DNA of 64,000 nucleotides from Labilibaculum sp. K2S (GCF_030372765.1 NZ_JAUCMW010000014.1:39163-103162); one strand, 5' to 3'; counted from the stretch's first letter, positions 53,482 to 63,120 are shown. The notes: generated from the sequence alone by a model not told the origin. A program made the numbers and translations.

Positions 53482-54243
53482 ATGGCAGACAAGATATTAA
53501 AAGAATTAACAATAAAGGTTTGGCGTCAGAAGAACGCTAAAGCCCAAGGTAAGTTCGAGTCTTACAAAATTAATAATATATCAACCGGAACTTCATTTTT
53601 GGAGATGCTTGACATCCTGAATGAGGAGTTGGTTAATGGTGGAACAGAGCCGATTGCTTTTGATCACGATTGTAGAGAAGGTATCTGCGGTATGTGCAGC
53701 TTGTTCATTGATGGACGTGCTCACGGACCTGATGATGACATCACTACCTGTCAGTTGCACATGCGTAAATTCGAAGATGGCGCAACCATTACAATTGAGC
53801 CTTGGAGAGCCGGAGCTTTTCCGGTAATCAAAGATTTAATTGTAGACCGTACTGCATTCGAGAAAATTCTTCAAGCAGGTGGTTATATTTCGGTAAACAC
53901 GGGTGGTGTACCTGATGGAAATGCAATTCTAATTTCTCAGGATGATGCTGAGGAAGCTATGGATGCTGCGGCTTGTATTGGTTGTGGCGCTTGTGTAGCA
54001 ACTTGTAAAAACTCATCGGCAATGTTGTTTGTTTCTGCTAAGGTGTCTCATCTTGCAAAACTTCCTCAAGGCCGCGTTGAAGCAGCTCGTCGAGCAAAGA
54101 GCATGGTTGCAAAAATGGACGAGATGGGATTTGGTAACTGTACCAATACCGGAGCTTGTGAAGTAGAATGTCCTAAGGGAATTTCTATTGCAAACATCGC
54201 TCGTTTGAACCGTGAGTTCTTGGTAGCAAAAATTAAGGATTAA
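53482..54243 (+). CDS. sdhB: Succinate dehydrogenase/fumarate reductase iron-sulfur subunit
   Basis: A 253-aa protein. The 2Fe-2S ligands lie in [15 protein letters not shown] and the TTC region, and the 4Fe-4S/3Fe-4S ligands in [13 protein letters not shown] and [15 protein letters not shown]. It passes electrons between SdhA and SdhC. Full length. Follows the inserted small gene by 59 nt. Confidence 0.96.
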   Translation: MADKILKELTIKVWRQKNAKAQGKFESYKINNISTGTSFLEMLDILNEELVNGGTEPIAFDHDCREGICGMCSLFIDGRAHGPDDDITTCQLHMRKFEDGATITIEPWRAGAFPVIKDLIVDRTAFEKILQAGGYISVNTGGVPDGNAILISQDDAEEAMDAAACIGCGACVATCKNSSAMLFVSAKVSHLAKLPQGRVEAARRAKSMVAKMDEMGFGNCTNTGACEVECPKGISIANIARLNREFLVAKIKD

Positions 54244-54267
54244 TTTAGACTGTAATCCACATATCGG

Positions 54268-54298
54268 GAGCGTTACCTAAGGGTGACGCTCTTTTTTT
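54268..54298 (+). terminator. Terminator of the sdh operon
   Basis: GAGCGTTACC/GGTGACGCTC ten-bp stem (one mismatch) and seven T, 24 nt after sdhB. Confidence 0.9.
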
Positions 54299-54338
54299 GT
54301 ATTTAGAATTAGCGGGAGGATATTAAATCTAAGGCTTC

Positions 54339-54555
54339 GGTACGCTGTGCCTAAATATCAACACGTATTCATTGTGTTACAAACTCTACAAATACGATGG
54401 TGCTCTGCACCTGTTTCATTTCATCAACCATACTACAAATACCAAAGTGCTTTGCACTTTAAGAACAAAATTGTGTAATTGGGTTTTTTAAGCGGCAGAG
54501 TCGCGCAGTCTTTGTAGTTATATCGCGAGTTTGATTTTTTTAGGTGCATCGCACC
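54339..54555. repeat. REP-like cluster of short hairpins
   Basis: Small palindromes GGTACGCTGTGCC (54339), GGTGCTCTGCACC (54399), AAAGTGCTTTGCACTTT (54444) and GGTGCATCGCACC (54543) occur within 220 bp. Two are preceded by the same tract CTCTACAAATACGA / TACTACAAATACCA, and a related tract occurs inverted at about 54491-54520 (GCAGTCTTTGTAGTTAT). This head-and-hairpin arrangement resembles REP sequences moved by RAYT/IS200-type transposases. No coding region. Confidence 0.7.
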
Positions 54556-54565
54556 GTGGCTTTGT

Positions 54566-55006
54566 TCAAAAACCAAACAACATTTGTTCTCTTAATGATA
54601 TTGGATTAAAAATATATTGTATTGGGATCATATCGGGATCCTTCTGATAAACTTCTACCGAAACGGAAAATATTCCCTGATTGATAGCATTAATCTCTTT
54701 TGATGCCGATTTGGATAGATCTATTATTCTCCCTTTGGCATATGGTCCACGATCGTTAATTCGGACGATTACAACCTTTTTATTGTCCAGATTAACCACT
54801 TTTACCCAAGTGCCAAAAGGAAGGCTCCTGTGAGCCGCAGTATAGTTTTCGTGATGATATATTTCCCCGCAAGCTGTTCGTTTTCCTTCAAATCTGTCGG
54901 CATAGAAACTGGCTTTTCCAATTTGAACCGCTTTATGCGGTTTTTGAGCATGCAAATTGAATTGCAGTAGGGTGAAGCAAATTATCATAGACAAACGAAA
55001 CATCAT
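54566..55006 (-). CDS. RlpA-like septal/envelope lytic protein
   Basis: A 146-aa secreted protein (signal peptide ending LHAQKP). Double-psi beta-barrel of Rlp[36 protein letters not shown] and [20 protein letters not shown], with the catalytic-type Asp in NDRGP. There is no SPOR domain, so it is the short form. Acts on peptidoglycan in the periplasm. Confidence 0.92.
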   Translation of the reverse strand: MMFRLSMIICFTLLQFNLHAQKPHKAVQIGKASFYADRFEGKRTACGEIYHHENYTAAHRSLPFGTWVKVVNLDNKKVVIVRINDRGPYAKGRIIDLSKSASKEINAINQGIFSVSVEVYQKDPDMIPIQYIFNPISLREQMLFGF

Positions 55007-55037
55007 ATTTGAAAGCCTTTTTGATTTAATACAAAAA

Positions 55038-55061
55038 AAATCCGGCCAAACGACCGGATTT
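55038..55061 (-). terminator. Terminator of the 372-aa lipoprotein gene
   Basis: AAATCCGG/CCGGATTT perfect stem with an eight-nt loop; the minus-strand tail is T-rich (TTTTTTTT). Confidence 0.85.
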
Positions 55062-55081
55062 CAATTTCTTAATAACAGCTG

Positions 55082-56200
55082 TTAGCTGCCTGCCTGACTC
55101 ATATAATATGCTTCATGACCTACTTTATTAACTACATGATTCACGAAATACATGTCGTACATTGAACTGAATATTTCAGCCATCTTATCACGAGTATCTT
55201 GTCCTAATAGTTCCGAAAGAACAACAACTGAATCATCAGTAAAAGTGATTTTTAAATCAAGACCTTTTCTACAGAATACAACGTCAGCTTCGGTTGATTC
55301 GCTGCTGTTGTTGATTACTTCAATAACAGCACCTTCTTCTAAAACACCATCGCGGTATACCTGATACGAATCGCTGGTTGAATTCTTAACAATCTCGATA
55401 ATTCCGATTGCCAGTTTGTATTCGTAGGCTCTGCTGTTTGTACTATCTCCTTTTGTGAATTGCATTTCTTCTTTAAAAAGAACATCTTCACCTTTTTTCA
55501 GGTTGTAAGCGTAAGAAACAGTGTCTCCGTGAGAGAATTTAATACCTACAGAGTAATCATCAGTAAATGAAAACTTCGATTCGTAATTAAAATTTTGGTT
55601 TGCAGCAATATCCCAATTTACGTATAGTTCGCCGGCAGGTTCATCTTCAACAGTTATCGATGAATTTATCAGGTTATTAAACTGGAAACCTTCATCCATA
55701 GAGAAAGAGTAGTTGTACTGAGTTGTAGTGATAACAAAATCATTTACCAATACGCTGTCACCATCTTCTGTCATGTACAGTTTCCAAGGATTTCCAGCTT
55801 TTTCTTTAGGCAATTTAACAACGAAATTTTCACTGTCACCTGTTTTTTCAAACTTTGAGTTATAACCCATTTTTGTTTCGGTAGTTGCAGCAGGTATAGC
55901 AGGACTGTATTCGTAAACACCTTTTACATCATCAAGAGTGATATTTGCAGAAAATCTGGTATCGTCATTTCCTTGTTTTGTTGTACCGGCAACAGTTTCC
56001 GGATCGGTCATTGTAACGATATCAAATCCTTTCGAGTTGGTAATTTCATCAACTGCAGTACTTAAACTAACAGTCTTTTCTTTTAAAGATTGCTCTAAAG
56101 AAAGCCCTTTTTCCGGATTATTATCTGAATTGTCTGAACAGCTAAAAAGAACTGCAGAGAAAAATAACAATGCACCAACGGCAATAATGTTTCTTTTCAT
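55082..56200 (-). CDS. Lipoprotein, unknown function
   Basis: A 372-aa protein with lipobox VLFSC (Cys near residue 21) followed by an Asn/Asp-rich spacer (SDNSDNNPEKG), which often marks surface export. The mature part is beta-rich with many Thr and Ser (YSFSMDEGFQFNNLINSSIT). No known domain recognised. Monocistronic between its terminator and a 349-bp upstream gap. Confidence 0.75.
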   Translation of the reverse strand: MKRNIIAVGALLFFSAVLFSCSDNSDNNPEKGLSLEQSLKEKTVSLSTAVDEITNSKGFDIVTMTDPETVAGTTKQGNDDTRFSANITLDDVKGVYEYSPAIPAATTETKMGYNSKFEKTGDSENFVVKLPKEKAGNPWKLYMTEDGDSVLVNDFVITTTQYNYSFSMDEGFQFNNLINSSITVEDEPAGELYVNWDIAANQNFNYESKFSFTDDYSVGIKFSHGDTVSYAYNLKKGEDVLFKEEMQFTKGDSTNSRAYEYKLAIGIIEIVKNSTSDSYQVYRDGVLEEGAVIEVINNSSESTEADVVFCRKGLDLKITFTDDSVVVLSELLGQDTRDKMAEIFSSMYDMYFVNHVVNKVGHEAYYMSQAGS

Positions 56201-56549
56201 ATCTAAAAATTTAAATTATAGTTTTAAAAATCAATATAAAACCAACTGAGATTGATTTTAAAAAATTGGTTTAAAATTAACTTCAGTTCTTTGTGCAAAT
56301 AGAGTACCAATTTACTTTATTTGGTTTGTGACTCCCACAACAGGGAATGTAATGCTCTGAAAACTAAACAGTAGTATTCTTTGTTGTGGGTGGAGTAAAA
56401 CTATTTAAAAGAATGATATGAGTCTGTTTAGTGTAGAATTGGGGACGGTTGTGTAGAATAAGTCTACACAAGAAAGATGGAAAATCAACAGCAAATGGGT
56501 TGATTCGATATGTTTTTACGAGTAGAATAAAAATTGTGAAGAATGGGAT
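56201..56549. other. Intergenic region with two inverted repeats
   Basis: Between the lipoprotein start and the glycosylase stop. ACTCCCACAACAGGGAAT (56331-56348) and ATTCTTTGTTGTGGGTGGAG (56377-56396) form an imperfect inverted repeat. A second, TTGTGTAGA/TCTACACAA around ATAAG (56449-56471), is perfect, with an extra GTGTAGAAT 20 bp upstream. They could be regulator sites or a terminator region; no gene is visible. Confidence 0.5.
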
Positions 56550-57113
56550 CTATTTTATGGTGGCTGGTAGATCGTATCTGCGTTTTATTTCTTTAAAATC
56601 TTTCCATGTGACTAGTTTTTTTGAGGGATCTCTAAGAAGAGCCGAAGGATGATAAACAGCAGTAATCAAGAAGCCTTTTCGTTCAAACCAGACTCCTCTT
56701 TCACGTGTAATTCTGAAGGATGAATCAATGATTTCCTGAGCTGCAATTCTCCCCAAACAAACAATTATTTTCGGACGAATAAGCTGCACTTGATTGCGCA
56801 GGTAAGGGAGACATGTTTTTTTCTCATTTTCTTCCGGATCCCGGTTATTGGGAGGTCGGCATTTAACAATATTGGCAATATAAACATCTTCTCTTTTCAA
56901 ATCGATTGCTTGTAATATTTTATCAAAGAGTTGTCCGGCTTTTCCTACAAAGGGTATACCTGTCTCATCTTCCTGTTGTCCGGGTCCTTCGCCAATGAAC
57001 ATTAGCCGGGCATTTCGGTTGCCTGTACCAATTACTACTTTGTTTCTCGTTTTGCAGAGCTTACATTTGGTGCAATTTTTACATTCCTGAATTAATTCTT
57101 CCCATTCAAGCAT
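56550..57113 (-). CDS. Family 4 uracil-DNA glycosylase
   Basis: A 187-aa iron-sulfur uracil-DNA glycosylase. Cluster cysteines are seen in CTKCKLCKTR near the start and in VKCRPPNNRDPE and KTCLPYLRNQ. Active-site motifs GEGPGQQEDETGIPFVGKAG and YHPSALLRDPSKK match the UDG superfamily. It removes uracil from DNA at the first step of base-excision repair. Full length. Confidence 0.93.
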   Translation of the reverse strand: MLEWEELIQECKNCTKCKLCKTRNKVVIGTGNRNARLMFIGEGPGQQEDETGIPFVGKAGQLFDKILQAIDLKREDVYIANIVKCRPPNNRDPEENEKKTCLPYLRNQVQLIRPKIIVCLGRIAAQEIIDSSFRITRERGVWFERKGFLITAVYHPSALLRDPSKKLVTWKDFKEIKRRYDLPATIK

Positions 57114-57347
57114 ATGTATTTATTTTAAGAGGTTATATTCCGATACAAATATTTAATACCAAATTAACATCAAAACATGCCTTATAAAATGTTTCTTTTC
57201 AGCTATATCTTCGTTAAAAAAGATGCATCGTAACATGGCTATGCTTTACTTTTTTGCCTCGATACAGCTAAAAATTAATTCATTTTAATTAAAGTCTATT
57301 TTGAAATTAAATTGGTATAAAAATAAGATTAAAACAAGAAGATAATT

Positions 57348-58088
57348 TTATTCTTTTTGTATGATACGAGCCTGTATATTTTCCTTTTTACGCTTTACGG
57401 CAAGCAAATGATCTGCTACTGATTTATTATTGTCCGCTATAATTGTATGCAGCAATCCTGCAAATTCTTTGTATTGGCTTGGTTTTGCCATTGCCATGGA
57501 TTGAAGGTAAACCGAAAGTTCATTGTTGATTAAATCTCTCACCTCTTTGGCAAGGACTGTTGCCGATTTTGTTTTCTTACGATCAATACTATCCTCTATC
57601 AATTGCATATTCGATAAGTTAAAATCGGCCTGTGAGCCTTCCAGATTGGCAAGTAATTCATTTAAATCGGGTATTGAAGCTCTTTCTTCTGACAATTCAG
57701 GTGCCGTTAAATCGATTAACATGGCGTTAATGTTCGCACTTTCGTTGATATAGGTGTACTCAGTAATCTCTATTCCAAACCGATCCAATATCTTTTTTAT
57801 CCGCAAAGCTTTTTTTTGATTTTCACTTGGCCTTCGGTTGCACCTGGCCATTACTTCATAAAACACGGCACGTACATCTGCGTCGCGTATGGCATCTTTC
57901 TCCTTCCTGTCATTGTGCACACCCCCCCGGTTAATCGAGTTGATCAGCTCTTCGGTTATTACTGATAATTTTTTTAAAATATCAGTGTAATAGGGATCCT
58001 CGCTTATTGGATATTGTTGAAATAAATAGATAAGTTTTTTACCAATTTCGGCACAATTCTTTGTAGAGGAGTTAGAATTTATTTTCAT
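57348..58088 (-). CDS. DUF6261-like cytoplasmic protein
   Basis: A 246-aa helical protein without signal peptide. The layout (helical N-terminus, KDAIRDADVRAVFYEVMAR in the first third, and a long helical second half) resembles the Bacteroidota-specific DUF6261 proteins, whose function is unknown; the assignment is from general resemblance. Stands alone, with a degenerate 21-bp array upstream of its start. Confidence 0.6.
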   Translation of the reverse strand: MKINSNSSTKNCAEIGKKLIYLFQQYPISEDPYYTDILKKLSVITEELINSINRGGVHNDRKEKDAIRDADVRAVFYEVMARCNRRPSENQKKALRIKKILDRFGIEITEYTYINESANINAMLIDLTAPELSEERASIPDLNELLANLEGSQADFNLSNMQLIEDSIDRKKTKSATVLAKEVRDLINNELSVYLQSMAMAKPSQYKEFAGLLHTIIADNNKSVADHLLAVKRKKENIQARIIQKE

Positions 58089-58705
58089 AAGTCGGGAAAC
58101 GATTAATTTTTTACAACTAAAAACCTAAATTACATAAAATTATCAAAACAGATGAAATATATTTATTTATGATGATGAATGACGATTAGCTTATGTGTTG
58201 GCTATTCAAAATAATGGGGGATGTCGGCTTTTTTTAAACTACTTTGTGTTGATACTATTTGCATTTCTGTCTGAATTGAGCACTCTGATATCAGAATTCA
58301 CCAACAAATTATCGATGGGTATCATTCGTAAAATAGATTTGCAAACCTGACCATAGGTTTTGGTTTTCGGTTTGCAGAAAAGACAATTTGGGTGAATAAA
58401 TTCAGCATTCTGTTATCAGAATGTCCAATTTTTTTCATCCGATAAGCTTTTCTGGCAACAGAATGTGCTATTTTATTGCTTGGGTTTGCCATTCATAAAT
58501 CAGAATGCTTCATTTTTCAGATAAGATGGCTTTTCTACTTTCAGAATATGAGAAAAGGCGGGCAGTGCTCGTATTCTCATTAAAAGAATATCAACCGGAA
58601 TGTATAATTGGCTGGAATTGTCAAGGAACTCTTTATCCCTTAAAAATTCCGCTGCTTACAGATTTTAACCAGCTTTTGTAGTTTAAAAGATTTGGATTTA
58701 ATTGT
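58089..58705. other. Long intergenic region with a degenerate array
   Basis: A 617-bp gap between two minus-strand genes. Its right two-thirds hold a 21-bp-period array (58292-58562, separate entry). Nothing coding is visible on either strand. No convincing terminator for the upstream gene (58706-60169) is seen. Confidence 0.5.
58292..58562. repeat. Degenerate array with 21-bp period
   Basis: CAGAAT occurs at 58292, 58417, 58459, 58501 and 58542; the spacings are 125, 42, 42 and 41, all close to multiples of 21. From 58417 on, A-type units (CAGAATGTCCAATTTTTTTC) alternate with less similar B-type units (TCCGATAAGCTTTTCTGGCA). The array has the same style as those at 6842 and 20130 but a different unit sequence. 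Confidence 0.75.
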
Positions 58706-60169
58706 TTACTCAAATCTACGGAGATAATATTTTTTTTCATTGGAAGAGTAATAGCCTAAAACGAAGTAATCGTTTACCTTGAAGATAGTTTGAGTTGATT
58801 GAGGCGTTTTAATATTGCCGACGAACTCTTTTATTTTGTCAAAAGGATTTGGGCTTGAATTGCCAGTTACATGTTCCAAATTTTGTTTATTAAAAAGGCA
58901 TTTGAAATAAACCGAACGACTATTTGCATAGGATGAATAAGAATTCATGGTAGGAACGGCATAATACGCACCGCCGGATACTAAAGGAACCGCAACAGCT
59001 CCAACGAGTCCCATGGCGATCAAACTTCCCGTTGAAGGAGATTCCTTAATTCCACCCAACAGCACTTCCAGTTTGTCACCGGTTTCGTACACACTAATGC
59101 CTAAATATCCAGTAAGCAGCTTTCTCAAAACCTGTTTTGTTTTGTCTAATTCCCTTTCGGAAGTGCTAAATCCATTTCCGTCATTTTTTTGAATTAAAGC
59201 AGAGTTTTTGAAATAGATTTCATCTTCGCTTTTTACGCTGTATGTTTTAAGTAAGCTGTCCGTTTTAAGGCTGTGAACCGTAAAACACAATCCGGTTTTA
59301 TTTACGATTAGCTGATAAAGCTTATTATCATGGATGTAAGAATTCGATAAAGTTGCCAGCCTATTTGTGTTTTCAAGTTCTCCCTGCTTGTAGTTTTTTG
59401 TTGTATAGGTGTAATTGTTAAGGTCAATCGTAATTAAGATCGTTTTGTCCTTCTCACCGTCAAAACTCAATACAATTTTATCGTCGTAGCAATAGAGTTT
59501 GTTTTCTTCGGATGTAATATCCAATGAATTTGGATTGCTGCATTCAATTCTTTTAATGTTGGCAGTGGTTGTTGTACTGGGAGTATCATAAAGATCATCG
59601 GCAATTCGATCGGGTTTTGAATTTGCCGAAAGAATTTTTGTAAAATCATGCTCAATACAAACAGCAGGTTCGCATCCTTCAAACACACGTAATTTGTAAA
59701 TGGAAGAGTAATCGATACGACTCAAAATATAGAGTTTGTTTTTGTAAGAAACAGATTCAAGATATTCTTCTTTATGAAGCTTTAGAGGGATTCTGTATTC
59801 CTTACTTGTATTGTTATTTAAATCAATGGTTTTAACCAGAAACTCTGTTTTCCTGTTGTTGGTGAAAAACAGATTGCACTCATTTTGGACAACTGTATTT
59901 CCGATTAAAATTTTAAACTTTCCATTTGGTCTTGGGCATTTACAGGAATTTAAAGGTTCATAATTTTTGCTGTAAGTAAGAGCGTTTATCGTATCATTGT
60001 CAAGTAAGAATAAGGCTATTTTACCCGACAAATCATCTACAACAGGATATACATCTCTTCTGTCGGAAAGGTAGGAGCGCAGGCAAATGTCCTGTTCCAT
60101 TAAAAGATCCTGAGAGTAGGAGTTGACAGCTAATAGCAATAGAAGGAAGAGGATGGCGTATGTTTTCAT
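58706..60169 (-). CDS. Secreted protein, unknown function
   Basis: A protein of 487 aa; the start at 60169 (MKTYAILFLLLLLAVNSYSQ) gives a normal signal peptide, while an ATG 27 nt upstream does not. The mature protein has repeated beta-strand segments with YxxN/KLYxL patterns that may form a propeller, then a hydrophobic Gly-rich segment (about residues 385-410, LIAMGLVGAVAVPLVSGG) that could span or touch a membrane. Not recognised. Co-transcribed with the upstream TonB-C-type gene (39-nt gap). Confidence 0.65.
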   Translation of the reverse strand: MKTYAILFLLLLLAVNSYSQDLLMEQDICLRSYLSDRRDVYPVVDDLSGKIALFLLDNDTINALTYSKNYEPLNSCKCPRPNGKFKILIGNTVVQNECNLFFTNNRKTEFLVKTIDLNNNTSKEYRIPLKLHKEEYLESVSYKNKLYILSRIDYSSIYKLRVFEGCEPAVCIEHDFTKILSANSKPDRIADDLYDTPSTTTTANIKRIECSNPNSLDITSEENKLYCYDDKIVLSFDGEKDKTILITIDLNNYTYTTKNYKQGELENTNRLATLSNSYIHDNKLYQLIVNKTGLCFTVHSLKTDSLLKTYSVKSEDEIYFKNSALIQKNDGNGFSTSERELDKTKQVLRKLLTGYLGISVYETGDKLEVLLGGIKESPSTGSLIAMGLVGAVAVPLVSGGAYYAVPTMNSYSSYANSRSVYFKCLFNKQNLEHVTGNSSPNPFDKIKEFVGNIKTPQSTQTIFKVNDYFVLGYYSSNEKKYYLRRFE

Positions 60170-60208
60170 TGGATTGTTTTTTTGTTGGCTAAGCAATAGT
60201 TTTATCTG

Positions 60209-61015
60209 TTATTTCAACTTAAAATTGACCGGAACAATTGAGTAAACCTTCACTGGTTGGCCATTCTTAAATGCAGGCTTCCATTTATTGCAAGCTTGTA
60301 CTGCTGCAATGGCTGCCTGATTAAAATATTGATTGGTTTCTGATAGAATCTGAAAATCAGATGGAGTTCCGTTTGTGTCTATTGCGAATAGAACTAGAAC
60401 GAGTGCTTCAAGCTTATTTTTTTGACAAATGTCTGGATATATAATCTTCTTGGATAAGTCCGAAGAAAATGATTTAGCACCTTCTTTGTACATAGCTAGG
60501 GTATCTGCATTTGCATAGGTATTGGTCGGAAATCGCTCGTTATTTTTTCCAATTAAACAAGAATAAGTGAGTACAGCTTCTTTGTATAGATTGACACTTC
60601 TTTGTTTGCCGTGGCTATATACATTCCATTGTCCTTCTCGATGCAGGGGGAAAAGGCTTCTACTTATGCCTTTGGTGCTTTGCTTTCCTTTTTTGATATC
60701 ATCTTGAATTTGATATCCTCCAGCTATTGTTTCAAACTTACGTTGATATTGATATTTTCCACCATCGACATAGTAAGTGTTAGGCTTCTTTAGTTTTATG
60801 GTTTCGGTTTGAGTCACTTTCCATTTACCATCTCTAAATGCGCACTTCTGCACAACAGAAGTTTTCTTGTTTTTTTGTCGTACGATGTACTGATAATCTG
60901 CACCTTCGGAAGTTGCTTGTGGCACATGCTTTTTGTAATAAACAATAGTATCCTGTTGTGTGAATGCAAATTGCACACTGATTAATAAAAGTAATGTGGT
61001 TAGGAGGGTTTTCAT
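60209..61015 (-). CDS. Secreted protein with TonB C-terminal domain
   Basis: A 268-aa protein with a signal peptide ending QFAFTQQD. The last 85 residues match the TonB/energy-transducer C-terminal fold: KLEALVLVLFAIDTNGTPSD followed by ILSETNQYFNQAAIAAVQAC, KWKPAFKNGQPVKVY and the closing VPVNFKLK. It lacks the inner-membrane anchor and proline-rich spacer of a true TonB. It is probably a periplasmic relative, not an energy transducer. Confidence 0.82.
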   Translation of the reverse strand: MKTLLTTLLLLISVQFAFTQQDTIVYYKKHVPQATSEGADYQYIVRQKNKKTSVVQKCAFRDGKWKVTQTETIKLKKPNTYYVDGGKYQYQRKFETIAGGYQIQDDIKKGKQSTKGISRSLFPLHREGQWNVYSHGKQRSVNLYKEAVLTYSCLIGKNNERFPTNTYANADTLAMYKEGAKSFSSDLSKKIIYPDICQKNKLEALVLVLFAIDTNGTPSDFQILSETNQYFNQAAIAAVQACNKWKPAFKNGQPVKVYSIVPVNFKLK

Positions 61016-61237
61016 AAATTTGTGTTTCCTATTAATAATAGGGTACGAATATAATATTTATTTACATATTTCAGATTATTTAAGGAAAGTAGCTCCTATT
61101 CAAACGATCATTGATGTCAGTTAAATAGAATTTGGTAAAAAAGGAGAGTGTCTGTGTGCGAATACCAAATTGTATATCCATATTTTTTGTATCTTCGTAG
61201 TAACCATTGCCACATTATTTGTTAAATATTTACTCAG

Positions 61238-62002
61238 ATGCCATACAGAAGACTGCCAAATACTGATTCTGCACGTGTACGTGCTTTAAAATCTGCCCTT
61301 GATACCAGTTACCGAATAAATCGTTTTGAACTGGCTTTTTCTTTTCTGCTTTTGCAGAAAGTTGAGACATTTTTACCTCATTACGAATTGGCAATTAGAA
61401 ATCAGCGTCAGGCACTTAGTCAGCAATCCATCAGAAGTAAAGAGTACAACGAGAAGTTGCGAAAGGCGCGGTTATATGTTTCTCATTTTATTCAGGTATT
61501 GAATTTTACAATTATCAGAGGTGAAATGAAACCTGAGATTCGGGAATTTTACGGATTAAAAACCAATTCGAAAGCAGCTCCGTCCTTATTAAAGGATGCA
61601 AAAGTAATTGAGTGGGGAGAGAAATTGATAAAAGGAGAACAAGAGCGAATGAGAATGGGAGGGAATCCAATTTACAGTCCTTCAATTGCATTGGTAAGGG
61701 TAAATTGTGAAAACTTTAAACAGGCATTTAACAATCAAAAAACATTGCAAAACAATACACATCGGTTTTCGGAAAAAGTGGCAGAATATCGTGATGAGGC
61801 AGATAGTTTGATTCTTTCTCTTTGGAACGAGGTAGAGGCTAAATTTGCTGATCTGCCGGATGAAAAGAAAAGGGAGAAATCGTCGGAATATGGAATTGTT
61901 TATGTTTGGCGTAAAGGTGAAAAGGAGAAATTAGAACAAATAAAACAAGCTGAAGAAGACTCACTCACTTTGCCTTTCTCTCGATCCGTAAAGGCTGAAT
62001 AG
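61238..62002 (+). CDS. Conserved-type cytoplasmic helical protein, unknown function
   Basis: A 254-aa protein without signal peptide or membrane segment, mostly helical and charged. The central region contains ALVRVNCENFKQAFNNQKTL and ends in ARKGEKEK-like basic helices (YGIVYVWRKGEKEKLEQIKQ). No family recognised. Its 3' end overlaps the convergent CPBP protease gene by 42 nt. Confidence 0.7.
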   Translation: MPYRRLPNTDSARVRALKSALDTSYRINRFELAFSFLLLQKVETFLPHYELAIRNQRQALSQQSIRSKEYNEKLRKARLYVSHFIQVLNFTIIRGEMKPEIREFYGLKTNSKAAPSLLKDAKVIEWGEKLIKGEQERMRMGGNPIYSPSIALVRVNCENFKQAFNNQKTLQNNTHRFSEKVAEYRDEADSLILSLWNEVEAKFADLPDEKKREKSSEYGIVYVWRKGEKEKLEQIKQAEEDSLTLPFSRSVKAE

Positions 62003-62887
62003 CAAAAGTGTAAGGATTATCATTGAGATAAATCCACTAATCCAGATGCTTGCATCATTACCACCAAATTTTTCAATGTCTTCGGGTAATTTCCCTTTAT
62101 TGATGAAGTAAGACATACAAACGGCCATTCCGTTATTGATTAAATGCGCTAAAATAGGAACCCATAAACTTTTTGTCCATACCAGCAGATAGCCAAACAG
62201 AATTCCCATTGCCATTCTTGGTATCAAACCAAAGAATTGCATGTGCAGAGCTGCGAAAAGAAAAGCTGTTATAATGATTCCCCAATGCACGTTTTTAGTC
62301 ATGTTCGAGAAGATTCTCTGAATAACTCCCCGGAACAAAAGTTCTTCACCCAAGGCTGGAATTACCGCAATTAAAATCAAATTTACAAACAGATCAAAAG
62401 GTGTTTCCATCACCAAAAATTTCTTGGTGATGATTTCGGCCTGATCTTCGCTATGTCTCATCCATTCTTCAACTCCCGAAAGAAATTCAGGCAACTGCAA
62501 ATGAGAGTTGATGTCTGCCAGTAGATTGATCGCCGGCAAGGCAGCAATAATTGTTAGTGTTGCTAACAGGTATTGAGAAGGGGAAGACTTTTTGTCTAAA
62601 AAAAGATAGGTTAACACTTTGTTATTTAGGAACCAGGCGATGATAAAAGGTGGAATAATGAACATTCCTGTAGAGTAGATCGACTGATAAAATTTAAGAA
62701 CAGAAATGTTCACAGAAGCACCATTTATATCTAAGCTTTCGGCATTGGTGAAGATATTAACATCAAAAATAAGATAAGCTAAAACACTGCCGGCAAACAT
62801 ACAGAGCATAAAAGAACCGACTACAACAAGTAGACTCATCATCAATTGTGATAGCGGGGAATAATGGCTCAACGATCCTTTTAGCAT
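61961..62887 (-). CDS. CPBP-family intramembrane metalloprotease
   Basis: A 308-aa membrane protein with about eight hydrophobic helices. Abi/CPBP motifs: EELLFRGVIQR with paired Glu and Arg, FAALHMQFFG with His, and AHLINNGMA with His/Asn. Relatives process prenylated proteins or bacteriocin-type peptides, or give immunity. Substrate unknown. Confidence 0.88.
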   Translation of the reverse strand: MLKGSLSHYSPLSQLMMSLLVVVGSFMLCMFAGSVLAYLIFDVNIFTNAESLDINGASVNISVLKFYQSIYSTGMFIIPPFIIAWFLNNKVLTYLFLDKKSSPSQYLLATLTIIAALPAINLLADINSHLQLPEFLSGVEEWMRHSEDQAEIITKKFLVMETPFDLFVNLILIAVIPALGEELLFRGVIQRIFSNMTKNVHWGIIITAFLFAALHMQFFGLIPRMAMGILFGYLLVWTKSLWVPILAHLINNGMAVCMSYFINKGKLPEDIEKFGGNDASIWISGFISMIILTLLLFSLYGSRERQSE

Positions 62888-62939
62888 ATACCTTCTGTTT
62901 TTGGTTTGAAGAACAAAAATAATAAATAGTATTAAGATT

Positions 62940-63009
62940 CAAGTATAAAGTGTCAAGTACAAAGTGTCAAGTTTAAAGGATCAAGTACAAAGTGTTAAGT
63001 ATTAGTTGC
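62940..63009. repeat. 14-bp tandem repeat, five units
   Basis: Units CAAGTATAAAGTGT, CAAGTACAAAGTGT, CAAGTTTAAAGGAT, CAAGTACAAAGTGT and TAAGTATTAGTTGC start at 62940, 62954, 62968, 62982 and 62996. Same period and AAGTA/AGTGT style as the repeats flanking the four-helix-bundle gene at 53006, but no such gene lies here. Confidence 0.9.
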
Positions 63010-63120
63010 AAATAGGGAAAGAGCCAATAGATTGCATTTTAAGAGTTCATCATTCAAGCATACTGTTGTTTGTAAAACGATTTGGCTTTTCGACTTTTAA
63101 AGACTATTAAGACTTTCTAT

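Noticed and set aside
61961..62002. Frameshift or misassembly suspected where two genes overlap by 42 nt
   Set aside because: The genes are convergent, both reach full expected length, and a short 3' overlap of this kind is normal.
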